Below are positions 43,473-52,551 of a stretch of DNA of 64,000 nucleotides, piece by piece. Made by a program: the position numbers and the translations under genes. Source of the stretch: Lachnospiraceae bacterium (GTDB lineage: Bacteria > Bacillota > Clostridia > Lachnospirales > Lachnospiraceae). The DNA lies in the NCBI GenBank assembly GCA_024699325.1, contig JAILPS010000012.1:39485-103484 (forward strand). The letters are read 5' to 3'. Positions within the stretch are counted from its first letter, which is position 1; every line of letters begins with the position of its first letter. Under the pieces are notes generated by a model that did no database searches, had not been told where the DNA came from, and saw only the letters and a program-made list of their open reading frames with translations.

Positions 43473-44039
43473 ATGAAAAAACAAAAGATCAATGAGCGAG
43501 GTTTCTCGCTGGTGGAGCTGATTATCGTTATCGCGATAATGGCGGTTCTGATAGGCATCAGCGCACCTATGTACCTGAAGTATGTAGCTAAGTCCCGTAT
43601 GCAGGTTGCCGTCACCAAGACGGACAACGTAGTTAACGCCGTGACCGTTGTTTTGGTTGAGTCACAGGCTTTCAGCACTCCGGCGTATGAGGAACTCTAC
43701 TCTCACCTGGTTGGTTTGGACGGAGCACCTCTCACCAACCCATTTGCTGTCCCACTTGAGGAAACCGACGAGTTTGGCAAGCTGGTTTTAGACTCTCTCT
43801 CAGACGATGAAGAAGTTGAGGGAACCATATATTTTAAGCTTGACGCCAACGCCAACATCGCCTTCACATTTGTGTTGACAGATTCGACCTACGCAGTCGA
43901 CTACAACTTTGAAAACCCGGCAGCTGACTACCAGTATCACGATGGTCCATACCACGTGAAGTTTAAGTCAGATCCGACAACCAGTCTCACTGTTCAGGAT
44001 GCAGGAAGCGGTATCATTCCTGAAGAAGGCGATGACTAA
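43473..44039 (+). CDS. Type IV prepilin-like protein
   Basis: A 188-residue protein with a type IV prepilin leader: short basic leader MKKQKINERG, cleavage after Gly10, then FSLVELIIVIAIMAVLIGIS with the conserved Glu at mature position 5. The mature N-terminal helix continues to about residue 60, and a soluble domain of about 125 residues follows (DSTYAVDYNFENPA, GPYHVKFKSD). The start at 43473 has GAAGGGG upstream. No pilus ATPase, platform protein or peptidase gene is in the window, so it must use machinery encoded elsewhere. It is one of only three plus-strand genes. Confidence 0.88.
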   Translation: MKKQKINERGFSLVELIIVIAIMAVLIGISAPMYLKYVAKSRMQVAVTKTDNVVNAVTVVLVESQAFSTPAYEELYSHLVGLDGAPLTNPFAVPLEETDEFGKLVLDSLSDDEEVEGTIYFKLDANANIAFTFVLTDSTYAVDYNFENPAADYQYHDGPYHVKFKSDPTTSLTVQDAGSGIIPEEGDD

Positions 44040-44348
44040 CTAAGACGACTATCTAATCAAATACATTCCCACCGATCGGCCATCTTCGGATGGTCGATTT
44101 TCTTTTCCTCACGCGCGCGTAGAGCGATTTGTTTTTGGTTAAAACTAATCGAAACTTAAACGTTTTTTGTTTTAGTTTCCGTTAAATACTTTTAGTATTA
44201 ATTAACAAAGCCCCCGTTTTGTTTTTGTCTAAAACCACGTTTTTAAGGAAATGTTAAGATTCTGATACATTTTGTGACAAAATTATGATATATTTTAGTG
44301 AGAAAAAAATAGTTCTTGGAAACTAATTTATTTAAGGAGGCTTCTTAT
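44040..44348. other. Intergenic region between prepilin and surface protein genes
   Basis: This 309-base stretch starts with the prepilin terminator (44075-44106). It then holds an A/T-rich tract with CTTAAACGTTT (44155-44165), which matches 11 bases of the palindromic operator at 35312. A candidate promoter TCTGAT-17-TATGAT (44261-44289) precedes the gene at 44349. I see no open frame in it. Confidence 0.45.
44075..44106 (+). terminator. Terminator after the prepilin gene
   Basis: A ten-base-pair stem (one G-T wobble) ATCGGCCATC / GATGGTCGAT with a stable TTCG loop, followed by TTTTCTTTT. Confidence 0.88.
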
Positions 44349-45002
44349 ATGAACAAAAAATTTTTTGCAGCTGCTCTTGCATCTGCCCTTTCACTTTCAA
44401 GCGTAGCGGCTTTCGCTGCCACACAGAGTGATATCACCTTTGACGCATGGTGGACATCTCACTGTCCCGGCATAGCTTTGTCCGATGACACAGTTACCGT
44501 TACGTTCCACGATGTAAATCAGGGTACCACCAACTGGAACAATGCCATCTTCGTTCTCTACAACGGCAACGGAACAGTTAACGGTGACGGATATGCAGAA
44601 ACAGCAGTCTTCCGTCTTGACAACTGGGGATGGGATACAAATGGCGGTGATACAGGTGATAACTATGCCACATTACAGGCTAACGGGATTACCTTTACAA
44701 GCTCTTCTACCTGCAATTGGGATACATTCATAGCTGATACTCAGGCAGGTGTGGATGTAACTGTCACAGCAACAAATACATCCATGACAGTAGTTTCTTC
44801 AAACGGCATCAACTATACATGTACATATCCGTCCACTTCATGGCTTAGCCTTGGCGGTGAGTACTGTACTCTTAGCAGCATTAATTACACATATGCATCA
44901 GAGGCTACAAACACAGCTGACGCTACTCCTGTTGCTTACCTTGCAGCAGCTACAGTAATCGCTGGCGCAAGCGTAATCGCTTTCAGAAAGAGACGCGCAT
45001 AA
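44349..45002 (+). CDS. Secreted surface protein with a putative carbohydrate-binding beta-sandwich
   Basis: A 217-residue protein. The signal peptide (about 1-23) ends SVAAFA. The body is Trp/Tyr/Thr-rich: FDAWWTSHCPG, GTTNWNNAIFVLYNGNG, and AVFRLDNWGWDTNGGD. This resembles an all-beta module found appended to glycoside hydrolases in rumen Firmicutes. The C-terminus reads NTADATPVAYL, then AAATVIAGASVIAF and RKRRA. This is a sorting-signal layout in which the usual TGD motif is degenerate to TAD. Wall or membrane attachment and glycan binding are inferred. GGAGG eight bases before the ATG fixes the start. Confidence 0.7.
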   Translation: MNKKFFAAALASALSLSSVAAFAATQSDITFDAWWTSHCPGIALSDDTVTVTFHDVNQGTTNWNNAIFVLYNGNGTVNGDGYAETAVFRLDNWGWDTNGGDTGDNYATLQANGITFTSSSTCNWDTFIADTQAGVDVTVTATNTSMTVVSSNGINYTCTYPSTSWLSLGGEYCTLSSINYTYASEATNTADATPVAYLAAATVIAGASVIAFRKRRA

Positions 45003-45016
45003 TTTAATTTAAAGTT

Positions 45017-45046
45017 AAGGCCTTCGGGATGTCCCGAAGGCCTTTT
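45017..45046. terminator. Bidirectional terminator between convergent genes
   Basis: A perfect stem AAGGCCTTCGGGA / TCCCGAAGGCCTT. On the plus strand it is followed by T residues that overlap the stop codon of the minus-strand aminotransferase gene. Confidence 0.92.
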
Positions 45047-46288
45047 TTATGCGAAGCACGCTCTTATAACTTCTATTATTCTATCCTGCTGCTCTTCAGT
45101 CATCTTATTGTCTGACGGCAGACACAGGCCTCTCTCAAATATATCGTGGCTCACATCCGTGTTCCCTGCCTTCACAAAACCATGTCCCTTATACATGGGC
45201 TGCTCATGCATGGGTTTCCATATAGGGCGGCCCTCAGCGTTAATCCCCGCGATAGCATTTAATATCTCTGTAGGACAGGATTTGCCGTGCTCAGGATTAA
45301 ACATAGCCTCCTTATCGCCTCTGACCTGCTCACACATGCCCTCAGGGTCAATAATCATGCAGCTTAGCCAGTAGTTTGGCTCGCTGTTTTCAAAGTCTAT
45401 AGGGTTCATGCTAACAGGCAGTCCCGCAAGCCCCCTCTTATACCTCTCATATATCGCCTTCTTCTGGGCAATATGTTCCTCCAAATGTGGCATCTGTCCC
45501 CTGATAACTCCCGCAATCACGTTGCTCATGCGGTAGTTGTAGCCAATCTCCTCGTGCTGATACCATGGCGCATTCTCGCGGCTCTGTGTTGACCACTTGC
45601 GCACCTTGTCCGCATCCTCCCTAGAGTTGGTTAGAAACATTCCGCCGGAAGAACCCGTAATAATCTTGTTTCCATTAAACGATATGGCGTTGTAGTCGCC
45701 AAAACCTCCCGTCTGCACGCCCTTATATGTTGCTCCAAAAGATTCCGCCGCGTCCTCTATAAGCAGCGCACCGTGCCTCCTGCAAACCTCTCTTATCTCG
45801 TCGATTTTGCCGGGCGTTCCGTAGAGGTGAGCGACTACCACCAGCTTAACCTCAGGATACTCTTTAAATGCCTTCTCAAGCGCCACAGGGTCCATGTTCC
45901 AGGTGTCATACTCCGTGTCTATAAACACAGCCTCGCCATTTTCATAAGCCACAGAGTTAAGCGTTGCGGCAAATGTCATGTCTGAGCAGAAAACCTTCTT
46001 TCCCTGAAGGCTGCCCTTCGTCACATCCTGCCTGCCGTAGAGCGCCTCCCCGGCAAGTCTGGTCGACAGATGAAGCGCGGCGGTACCGGAAGATAGGCCG
46101 ACGGCATATGCGCAGCCAATCTTCTCACACACGAGCCTCTCGGTCTCGTTGATGTTAGCTCCCACGGTGCTCATCCAGTTGGTCTCATAGGCCTCTGTCA
46201 CATATTTAATCTCCTCGCCGTGCATGGTAGGTGAGCTCAACCACACCTTTTTCTCAAAAGCCTCAAAGCTTCCACTTGCAGAATACAT
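45047..46288 (-). CDS. DegT/DnrJ/EryC1/StrS-family aminotransferase
   Basis: A 413-residue PLP-dependent sugar aminotransferase. It has LSSPTMHGEEIKYVTEA at the start, GLSSGTAALHLSTRLAGE (about 59-76), EDAAESFGATYKG (about 178-190) and the PLP lysine in ISFNGNKIITGSSGG (Lys near residue 208). Members transfer an amino group to nucleotide-linked keto-sugars for surface glycans. No other sugar-nucleotide gene is nearby; instead it follows a MoxR/VWA/LRR cassette by eleven bases on the same strand, an unusual association. The product sugar cannot be inferred. Confidence 0.9.
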   Translation of the reverse strand: MYSASGSFEAFEKKVWLSSPTMHGEEIKYVTEAYETNWMSTVGANINETERLVCEKIGCAYAVGLSSGTAALHLSTRLAGEALYGRQDVTKGSLQGKKVFCSDMTFAATLNSVAYENGEAVFIDTEYDTWNMDPVALEKAFKEYPEVKLVVVAHLYGTPGKIDEIREVCRRHGALLIEDAAESFGATYKGVQTGGFGDYNAISFNGNKIITGSSGGMFLTNSREDADKVRKWSTQSRENAPWYQHEEIGYNYRMSNVIAGVIRGQMPHLEEHIAQKKAIYERYKRGLAGLPVSMNPIDFENSEPNYWLSCMIIDPEGMCEQVRGDKEAMFNPEHGKSCPTEILNAIAGINAEGRPIWKPMHEQPMYKGHGFVKAGNTDVSHDIFERGLCLPSDNKMTEEQQDRIIEVIRACFA

Positions 46289-46299
46289 ATTTCACCTCT

Positions 46300-47223
46300 C
46301 TACAGCTCCAGGTCGTCAAACGCGTCCCCGGCGCTAAAATGTTCTCTCTTATAGCCTATGAGGAACGCCTTGGCCGCAGCCATCTCCTCCCCCATATCAT
46401 TCAGAAATTCATCGATATTGCCCTCGTTAATCGCCCCGATGTGGCAAAACATCTCAAGCATTTCCATATTCTCGGCGTAGTCGTTTTTGATAACCTCCCA
46501 GGCATCAAACAGCGCGCTGCCGCATATATATCTGCCAAAATCCTCGTAGTTTTTATCGCTTAGCAGATAGTCATTCATCAGGCGGTTTAGCACAAGAGTC
46601 GCTTTGCGCCTTCTGCTCCTGGACACATACTCCGGGAAGGAATACATGATGTCCTCCTCGCCGCACAGTGCCAGCTCATCATACCCCGCATCGTCCGGAA
46701 CCGCCAGGAAGTTGAGTAACTCCTTATCCCAGGAGTCAAACCACGCATCCTGTCCCAGATCCTGGGCGCTAAACAGATGCTCGCTTTTAAGCTTCTCGGG
46801 AACCATCCCTAAAAGCACGCTCAGATCATCGTCGTCCTCATATCCTAAGCAAATGCTTGTAAGCCTCTCGTCGTCCTCAAACACGCCCCTGCCAAACAAC
46901 GGGCAGTTGACAGTCTCGTTATCGCCCCTGATAACCAGCTTCCTCAAGTTGATGCATTTGCCAAAACTCCAGTCGTCAAGGTATGTGACACTCTCCGGAA
47001 GGCTCACAAACTGCAGGCTCTTAGATGACAAAAACGCCTTCTTGCCAACCTGTGTGACTATGTAGTTTGCGCCCTCATGCTCTATCACATCGGGGATAAT
47101 AACCCTGCTTTTTACGCGCCTGGCCTCTGTAAGCGACACATGCGCCGCCCCTTCAGGCCCCTTCTCCAAAACGGCGAAGCTTATGTCAGTCCCGCCGATA
47201 TTAATCTCAAACTTGTCCATCAT
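46300..47223 (-). CDS. Leucine-rich-repeat protein of the MoxR/VWA cassette
   Basis: A 307-residue soluble protein. The N-terminal half has BspA-type leucine-rich repeats (VGKKAFLSSKSLQFVSLPES, VTYLDDWSFGKCINLRKLVI), preceded by a short beta domain. The C-terminal half (about 140-307) is acidic and helical, with no recognised motif. It overlaps the AAA gene by four bases (ATGA), so it is translationally coupled. LRR modules usually bind proteins, so it could be the client adaptor of the cassette. The start is uncertain by one codon because two ATGs are adjacent. Confidence 0.75.
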   Translation of the reverse strand: MMDKFEINIGGTDISFAVLEKGPEGAAHVSLTEARRVKSRVIIPDVIEHEGANYIVTQVGKKAFLSSKSLQFVSLPESVTYLDDWSFGKCINLRKLVIRGDNETVNCPLFGRGVFEDDERLTSICLGYEDDDDLSVLLGMVPEKLKSEHLFSAQDLGQDAWFDSWDKELLNFLAVPDDAGYDELALCGEEDIMYSFPEYVSRSRRRKATLVLNRLMNDYLLSDKNYEDFGRYICGSALFDAWEVIKNDYAENMEMLEMFCHIGAINEGNIDEFLNDMGEEMAAAKAFLIGYKREHFSAGDAFDDLEL

Positions 47224-48704
47224 AATCCCTGTGGAATAAGGCTTGCCACCTTCTCCTTAAGCTTGTCACCCCTGTCGCTTACCATCAGGAGCTTGTTGTA
47301 TTTCTCGTATTCCTCTGAGCCGTATGTGCTTAGAAATGCTGAGCTTGACTTGTCAACCGTAAGCTCTGTGACCAAAACTAGCATCTCGTTGGAATCATCG
47401 CCAAATGCAGCGCTTGTGAAGCTAAACAGGTTCGCGATATGCTTCTTAACCACCTGTGTCTCCTCCTTAAGAGAGGCAAGCTCTGCGTTGTATTTGCCCC
47501 TGACAGCCTCAAAATCAAGCGGCAGAAGTCTTGACGCCTCGTTTAGGAAGCGGATAATTCTCTTAAACTTTCTCTTGTCAGCACTGTCAAGCGCGCCAGC
47601 TCTGACCTGCTTCTCCACAAATGTCTCCTTGGCTAAGATCTGCTTGTCAATCATGTCTGCTATGTCAGCACACTCCTTCATTGCCTTGAGACCCGGAAGC
47701 AGCTCTCTCAAATACTTCTCGGTCTCGCAGACCTCCCTCATCTCTCCCTGAACCTTATCAATAAGCATTCCGAGAAGCGACAGTCTCTCGTCAAACGAAG
47801 CCTTGTTCGCCTTGGCAAGCATAGCCTCTGAGATCTCGCCCTCTAAAAGCGCATCCACGCGATAGTCGTTTCTATACTTGTTGTACAGCTGGTAATACGT
47901 CTCAAACTCCTTCACGATCTCATCATTGCGGATATACTGGCCTATGAGGTTTTCGTTGACCTCTAAGCCCTCCTCCTCGCTCATCTTGATGACCTCGCTT
48001 AAATCCTCCCAGCCTCTGGCAGTCACGTAGCTCTTGCCCTCGGCTGTGGTCTCCATATGGTAGAAGTACTCCTCCTTCGCATTCAAGAAGCCCAGAATAG
48101 CGGCGTGAATGCCCCTCTCCTTCGCATACTTCTTCCAGGTCTTTACGTCAGCCTCCACATTTAAAACCTTCAGACGGTCGAGAGTTACAACGTCAAACTC
48201 GCGCACACTCTTGTTATACTGTGGAGGGTTTCCGGCTGTGACTATAACCCAGCCGTCCGGCACGCGGTGTTTGCCGAAAACCTTATACTGCAGAAACTGA
48301 AGCATGGACGGAGCCAGAGTCTCAGACACGCAGTTGATTTCGTCGAGGAAGAGGATGCCCTCCTTCACGCCGCTCTCCTCCATAGTCTCATAGACGCTGG
48401 CGATAATCTCGCTCATAGTGTATTCGCTGACATCATAGGTTCTGCCGCCGTACTCCTTCTGCTTGATAAACGGAAGTCCCAGAGCTGACTGTCTCGTGTG
48501 GTGAGTCATGGAGTAGCTCACAAGCGCAATCCCAAGCTCTGAGGCAATCTGCTCCATAATCGCGGTCTTGCCTATTCCAGGCGCTCCTAAGAGGAAGATG
48601 GGCCTCTGTCTGACCACAGGTATGCGGTAATCGCCAAACTCGTCCTTCTTGAGATACATTGTTATCGAATTCTTGATGTATTCCTTAGCTTCATTAATGT
48701 TCAT
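47220..48704 (-). CDS. MoxR-like AAA+ ATPase (second system)
   Basis: A 494-residue ATPase. Walker A is GAPGIGKT (residues 40-47), Walker B is EGILFLDEINCVSE (near 110-123), sensor 1 is VIVTAGNPPQYNKSV (about 155-169) and DRLKVLNVE follows. A long helical C-terminal region (about 270-494) distinguishes it from the short MoxR at 28785. I prefer the ATG at 48704 (MNINEAKE) because GAGG lies six bases upstream; a start seven codons earlier is possible. It overlaps the DUF2201 gene by eleven bases. Confidence 0.9.
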   Translation of the reverse strand: MNINEAKEYIKNSITMYLKKDEFGDYRIPVVRQRPIFLLGAPGIGKTAIMEQIASELGIALVSYSMTHHTRQSALGLPFIKQKEYGGRTYDVSEYTMSEIIASVYETMEESGVKEGILFLDEINCVSETLAPSMLQFLQYKVFGKHRVPDGWVIVTAGNPPQYNKSVREFDVVTLDRLKVLNVEADVKTWKKYAKERGIHAAILGFLNAKEEYFYHMETTAEGKSYVTARGWEDLSEVIKMSEEEGLEVNENLIGQYIRNDEIVKEFETYYQLYNKYRNDYRVDALLEGEISEAMLAKANKASFDERLSLLGMLIDKVQGEMREVCETEKYLRELLPGLKAMKECADIADMIDKQILAKETFVEKQVRAGALDSADKRKFKRIIRFLNEASRLLPLDFEAVRGKYNAELASLKEETQVVKKHIANLFSFTSAAFGDDSNEMLVLVTELTVDKSSSAFLSTYGSEEYEKYNKLLMVSDRGDKLKEKVASLIPQGL

Positions 48705-49986
48705 ATTCTTCCTCTTCCAAAACAACCTTAATCGCCCAGTTTGGCACGTCAGGCCTGTTTTCGTCCTCTCCTAAAAATGCAAATATTGTGTCAAACTTCG
48801 GACAGTATGCCGGATAGAAACCGTATCCGTCCGTAAAATATATGAGACCCTTCAGGTTCTCGAACTCGCCCTCGTCCTGAAGTCTCTTCACATAGTCAAA
48901 TGCGGGCCTGAAATCCGTGGCTCCAAACCCTGTGAGCTTCCCCGTCTTGATAAACTCCTCAAACTCCTCGTCAGATGTTACCTTCGTGTCCGTCTGCACC
49001 TGCGCATCACACTGTATTATGTGGATGTTGGCGGTGGAGAAGAAGGAATTCTGTGACTTAAGAATGTCCCTGGTCTTCGTCAAAAAAGCGCTCACTATCT
49101 CTCCCCTGCAGGACGCTGACGTGTCTATCACAATCACGAAGTCCCGAACGCGCTTAACCTCCTTATATTCCAAGGGCTCGATAAGGGGGAGGTTTCCGTA
49201 AGTTTCCAAGCCATATGTGTAGTAGATGTAGTCAAATTCGTCGTCGTTAACCGTCATCTCCTCGCCTGAGACCATGAACCGCGAGAGTATGTCGCCGTAG
49301 TTGTAACGCCTTCTGTTGCTCTCGTCGATGTTGTTCTCCATGCTCTCTGAGCCAATCTTGTCCTTCGAGAAGGTTTTGATATCCGTCTGTATCTTCTTGG
49401 ATATCTTCTTCCACTCCTCCTCGGTAATCATGATTTCGTTATTTGAGGGAGCCCCACGCCACGCATCGTGAAAATCTATGGCGAAATAGTCCGCGAAGTC
49501 CTCCTTCGCCTGCTCACTTATGCCGTTGATGCAAAAATCCCTGTAGAGCCTCTCAGCCGTAATCCTCGGCTGCCACTTGTGAATTCTGCTAATCCACTCC
49601 TGCTCCACAGTGTCGCGGGTTAGCGCTGCAGCCGGCACATTCATCTCCAGAATAATATTCTCCACCGCTATGTCACAGGCTATGTTCCAGTAGAGCTCGT
49701 TGGTCTTCTCCGGCCTGTCGCGGTGCAGGAAAACATTGTGAAGAAGCATGTGAAGCATTGCCCTAACCGCGATATTCTCCTCGTCCACATATGTGATTAG
49801 CAGATACCCCGGATCATAGTAAATGTTTTTCGCATCTACCGCGAAGCCCAGTAGCCCCGGCTTAGGGGTAAGCGCGAGCCTGGAAAGCGCAGAATCAAAA
49901 AACCTGAACCTTATGGTTATGGTATCCCTGGCAAGCTCCATTATTCTTTTTGCATACTTATTAATCTCTGCACTTCTATCTTCCAT
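48694..49986 (-). CDS. DUF2201-like protein: metallopeptidase-type helices plus VWA domain
   Basis: A 430-residue protein. The N-terminal half has the DUF2201 helical core with VRAMLHMLLHNVFLHRD (His79, His83, His88). The HExxH glutamate is replaced, so peptidase activity is doubtful. The C-terminal half (about 285-425) is a VWA domain with FVIVIDTSASCRGE, an intact DxSxS metal site, then LTGFGATDFRPAFDYV and IYFTDGYGFYP. It heads the cassette with an AAA ATPase and an LRR protein. Comparable DUF2201/MoxR pairs are common in Firmicutes with unknown clients. Confidence 0.87.
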   Translation of the reverse strand: MEDRSAEINKYAKRIMELARDTITIRFRFFDSALSRLALTPKPGLLGFAVDAKNIYYDPGYLLITYVDEENIAVRAMLHMLLHNVFLHRDRPEKTNELYWNIACDIAVENIILEMNVPAAALTRDTVEQEWISRIHKWQPRITAERLYRDFCINGISEQAKEDFADYFAIDFHDAWRGAPSNNEIMITEEEWKKISKKIQTDIKTFSKDKIGSESMENNIDESNRRRYNYGDILSRFMVSGEEMTVNDDEFDYIYYTYGLETYGNLPLIEPLEYKEVKRVRDFVIVIDTSASCRGEIVSAFLTKTRDILKSQNSFFSTANIHIIQCDAQVQTDTKVTSDEEFEEFIKTGKLTGFGATDFRPAFDYVKRLQDEGEFENLKGLIYFTDGYGFYPAYCPKFDTIFAFLGEDENRPDVPNWAIKVVLEEEEYEH

Positions 49987-50061
49987 CAGTCACCCCGCAT
50001 AAGTATTCACGTCCATAAAAACTGCCATATATTATACCACATTCACACAGTATATGGCAAC

Positions 50062-50090
50062 CAAAAAGGCGGCCGGATAACCCGACCGCC
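50062..50090 (-). terminator. Terminator after pheT
   Basis: GGCGG-CGG / CCG-CCGCC with one mismatch and an AT loop, followed by five T residues on the minus strand. Confidence 0.82.
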
Positions 50091-50106
50091 CGCATAGTTT
50101 ATTTAA

Positions 50107-52527
50107 TTAGCTTCTGAGATCTATCTGAAGCTCGTTCTTAAGCTTCTTAAGTATCTTCTTGACAAATGCGTCAACCGCATCCGCGCTAAACTCCTCATCC
50201 TTAGGAGTGAACTTGACTGAGAACGCCATGGACTTCTTGTCCAGACCAATCTGTGCTCCCTCGTAGACATCGAAAAGCGTGACATTTGAAACATATGCAC
50301 ATGCATCCTTGATAAGTTTCTCAACCTGTCCGCAGCTAACAGCCTTATCCATGACAAGCGCGAGATCTCTGCTCTCCTCGTCGTACTTAGGAAGTGGTGC
50401 AAACTTCGTAACCTTGTCATAGTACTTCTCGAGAAGTGTGAGGTCGATTTCAGCCACATATGCGGCCTCTCTCATATCCTCTGCCTTCATGATTTCGTAG
50501 GTAACCTTGCCGAGGAATCCTACAACCTCTCCGCCGCAGACAACCTCTGCTGTCTGGTATGGATGAAGGAATGGCTTCGTTGTAGGAACATATTCAAATG
50601 TCAATCCAAATGTGTCGGCAACCGTGTCAACCATGCCCTTGAGTGTGTAGAAATTCTCGCCTGAACCCCACGCAACCATGGCAAGTGTTGGCTTCTCGTC
50701 AGGATACTCTGTGAGAGGCAGTGACTTAGGAATGAACTTGTTGCCAAGCTCGAAAACTCTGCCCTCCATGCGTCCGCGCTTCATGTTTCTGGAAGCCGCG
50801 TGAATCATCTGTGGCATGAGGGTGGTTCTCATAAGTGAGAGGTCCTCATTGATAGGGTTAAGAATTCTGATAGCATTTCTCTCAGGTGCATCTGCTGCAA
50901 AGCCGAGAAGGTCTAAGTCTGCAGGTGAGAAGAATGAATAGTGAACGCCCTCGTAAGCGCCTGTAGAAGTCATGGCTCTCTTGAGCTTAAGCTCTGCCTT
51001 CTGCCTGGTGTTCAGACCGCCTGCGGTAATCTTCGCTGTAGGCATAAGTGTCGGAACCAGCTTATCAAAACCGTACATTCTGATAACTTCCTCAGAGATG
51101 TCAGGGTATGATTCCATATCCTCTCTGTATGCAGGAACATATATAGTGAGTTCGTCGCCGTCAATGCTTGGGTTGAAGTTTAAAGCCTTCATAATGCGAA
51201 CAATCTCGTCGGTTGGCACCTCGATACCCAACACGCCGTTTACAGCCTTCACAGAGGCCTTCATAACTCTAGGCTCTAAAGAGTTGCCTGAATTAGCCTC
51301 CACATGTGTTGAAGAAACGCGGCCTGCGCCTAACTCCTCGATTAAGTGGAGCGCTCTCTTCATAGCCATAACTGTGGCATACTCGTCAACGCCCTTCGCA
51401 TATCTCTGTGAGGAGTCTGATGACTGACCCAGAGCACGTGAGCTTTTTCTAATGTTATCTCTTGCAAACTTCGCCGCCTCAAACATAACAGAGTTGGTAG
51501 TCTCTCTGATCTCTGAGTTGAGACCACCCATGATACCTGCAAGCGCAACAGGCTTAACGCCGTCGCAGATTACAAGATTGTTGTGGTTAAGAGTGAACTC
51601 CTTCTCATCGAGAGTCACAATCTTCTCGCCGTCAGCTGCGCGTCTTACATTAATCGCATTGCCCTCTAAGAACTCCCCGTCAAATGCATGCATTGGCTGG
51701 CCAAGCTCGTAGAGAATATAGTTTGTGATATCTACGATGTTTGAGATAGAGTTGACGCCAACAAGGGCTAATCTCCTTCTCATCCATGCAGGTGACTGCT
51801 CAATCTTAACGTCTGTCACATAGTGGGCGATGTATCGTGGGCAGAGGTCAGGCGCGTCCACAGTCACTGTGAAGCCGTCCTTCGTGATGCCGCTCTCTGT
51901 GTAGTCAAGAGCCGGCTCCTTCACAGGCTTGTCAAGGATGGCTGCAACCTCTCTCGCGATACCATAGATACTCTGGCAGTCAGGTCTGTTTGCTGTGATG
52001 CTAACATCGAAGATATAGTCATCCAGGCCTAAGAGTGGCTTCACATCTGCGCCAACTACAGCGTCAGCAGGAAGCACTAAGAGGCCGTTATAGCCTGCTC
52101 CCGGATACATGTCCTCATTGACACCCAGCTCAGTTCCTGAGCAGAGCATACCGTTTGATTCGTAGCCGCGAAGCTTGCCCTTCTTGATGGTCATCACACC
52201 CTCAACAGTCACGTGATCCTTCGCAGTCATATAAACCTGCGCTCCCGGAAGAGCCACAGGGAACTTGCCGCCGGCACACACATTGTCAGCGCCGCAGCAG
52301 ATCTGAAGAGGCTCTGCGCCTCCAACATTTACCATGCACACATGCAGATGTGTGTCCGGAATAGCCTCGCAGGTGAGAACCTCTCCGACAACAACGCCTG
52401 AAATGTCCTTGCCCACCTGGTACTTCTCCTCCACCTCGAAACCTGAGGCGAAGAGTCTTCTCTCTAATTCATCTATATCTATGTCAATGTCGACATAATC
52501 TCTTAACCAACTTATCGGAACTAACAT
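50107..52527 (-). CDS. pheT: Phenylalanyl-tRNA synthetase beta subunit
   Basis: The 806-residue beta subunit of the alpha2-beta2 enzyme. It begins MLVPISWLRDYVDIDID and contains an N-terminal tRNA-binding domain (about 40-150; GKLRGYESNGMLCSG), B3/B4 editing domain (near 200-400), B5 domain (YPDISEEVIRMYGFDKLV near 465-482), the catalytic-like core, and a C-terminal ferredoxin-fold anticodon domain (FAPLPKYDEESRDLALVMD). It lies 24 bases downstream of pheS, and the pair is governed by a T-box leader. Confidence 0.97.
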   Translation of the reverse strand: MLVPISWLRDYVDIDIDIDELERRLFASGFEVEEKYQVGKDISGVVVGEVLTCEAIPDTHLHVCMVNVGGAEPLQICCGADNVCAGGKFPVALPGAQVYMTAKDHVTVEGVMTIKKGKLRGYESNGMLCSGTELGVNEDMYPGAGYNGLLVLPADAVVGADVKPLLGLDDYIFDVSITANRPDCQSIYGIAREVAAILDKPVKEPALDYTESGITKDGFTVTVDAPDLCPRYIAHYVTDVKIEQSPAWMRRRLALVGVNSISNIVDITNYILYELGQPMHAFDGEFLEGNAINVRRAADGEKIVTLDEKEFTLNHNNLVICDGVKPVALAGIMGGLNSEIRETTNSVMFEAAKFARDNIRKSSRALGQSSDSSQRYAKGVDEYATVMAMKRALHLIEELGAGRVSSTHVEANSGNSLEPRVMKASVKAVNGVLGIEVPTDEIVRIMKALNFNPSIDGDELTIYVPAYREDMESYPDISEEVIRMYGFDKLVPTLMPTAKITAGGLNTRQKAELKLKRAMTSTGAYEGVHYSFFSPADLDLLGFAADAPERNAIRILNPINEDLSLMRTTLMPQMIHAASRNMKRGRMEGRVFELGNKFIPKSLPLTEYPDEKPTLAMVAWGSGENFYTLKGMVDTVADTFGLTFEYVPTTKPFLHPYQTAEVVCGGEVVGFLGKVTYEIMKAEDMREAAYVAEIDLTLLEKYYDKVTKFAPLPKYDEESRDLALVMDKAVSCGQVEKLIKDACAYVSNVTLFDVYEGAQIGLDKKSMAFSVKFTPKDEEFSADAVDAFVKKILKKLKNELQIDLRS

Positions 52528-52551
52528 ATTAACCTCCTGTCACTTACTGTA

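Noticed and set aside
47077..47751. 224-codon plus-strand frame opposite the LRR/AAA junction
   Set aside because: Antisense to two overlapping genes with strong domain evidence; Ser/Leu-rich composition is typical of a shadow frame.
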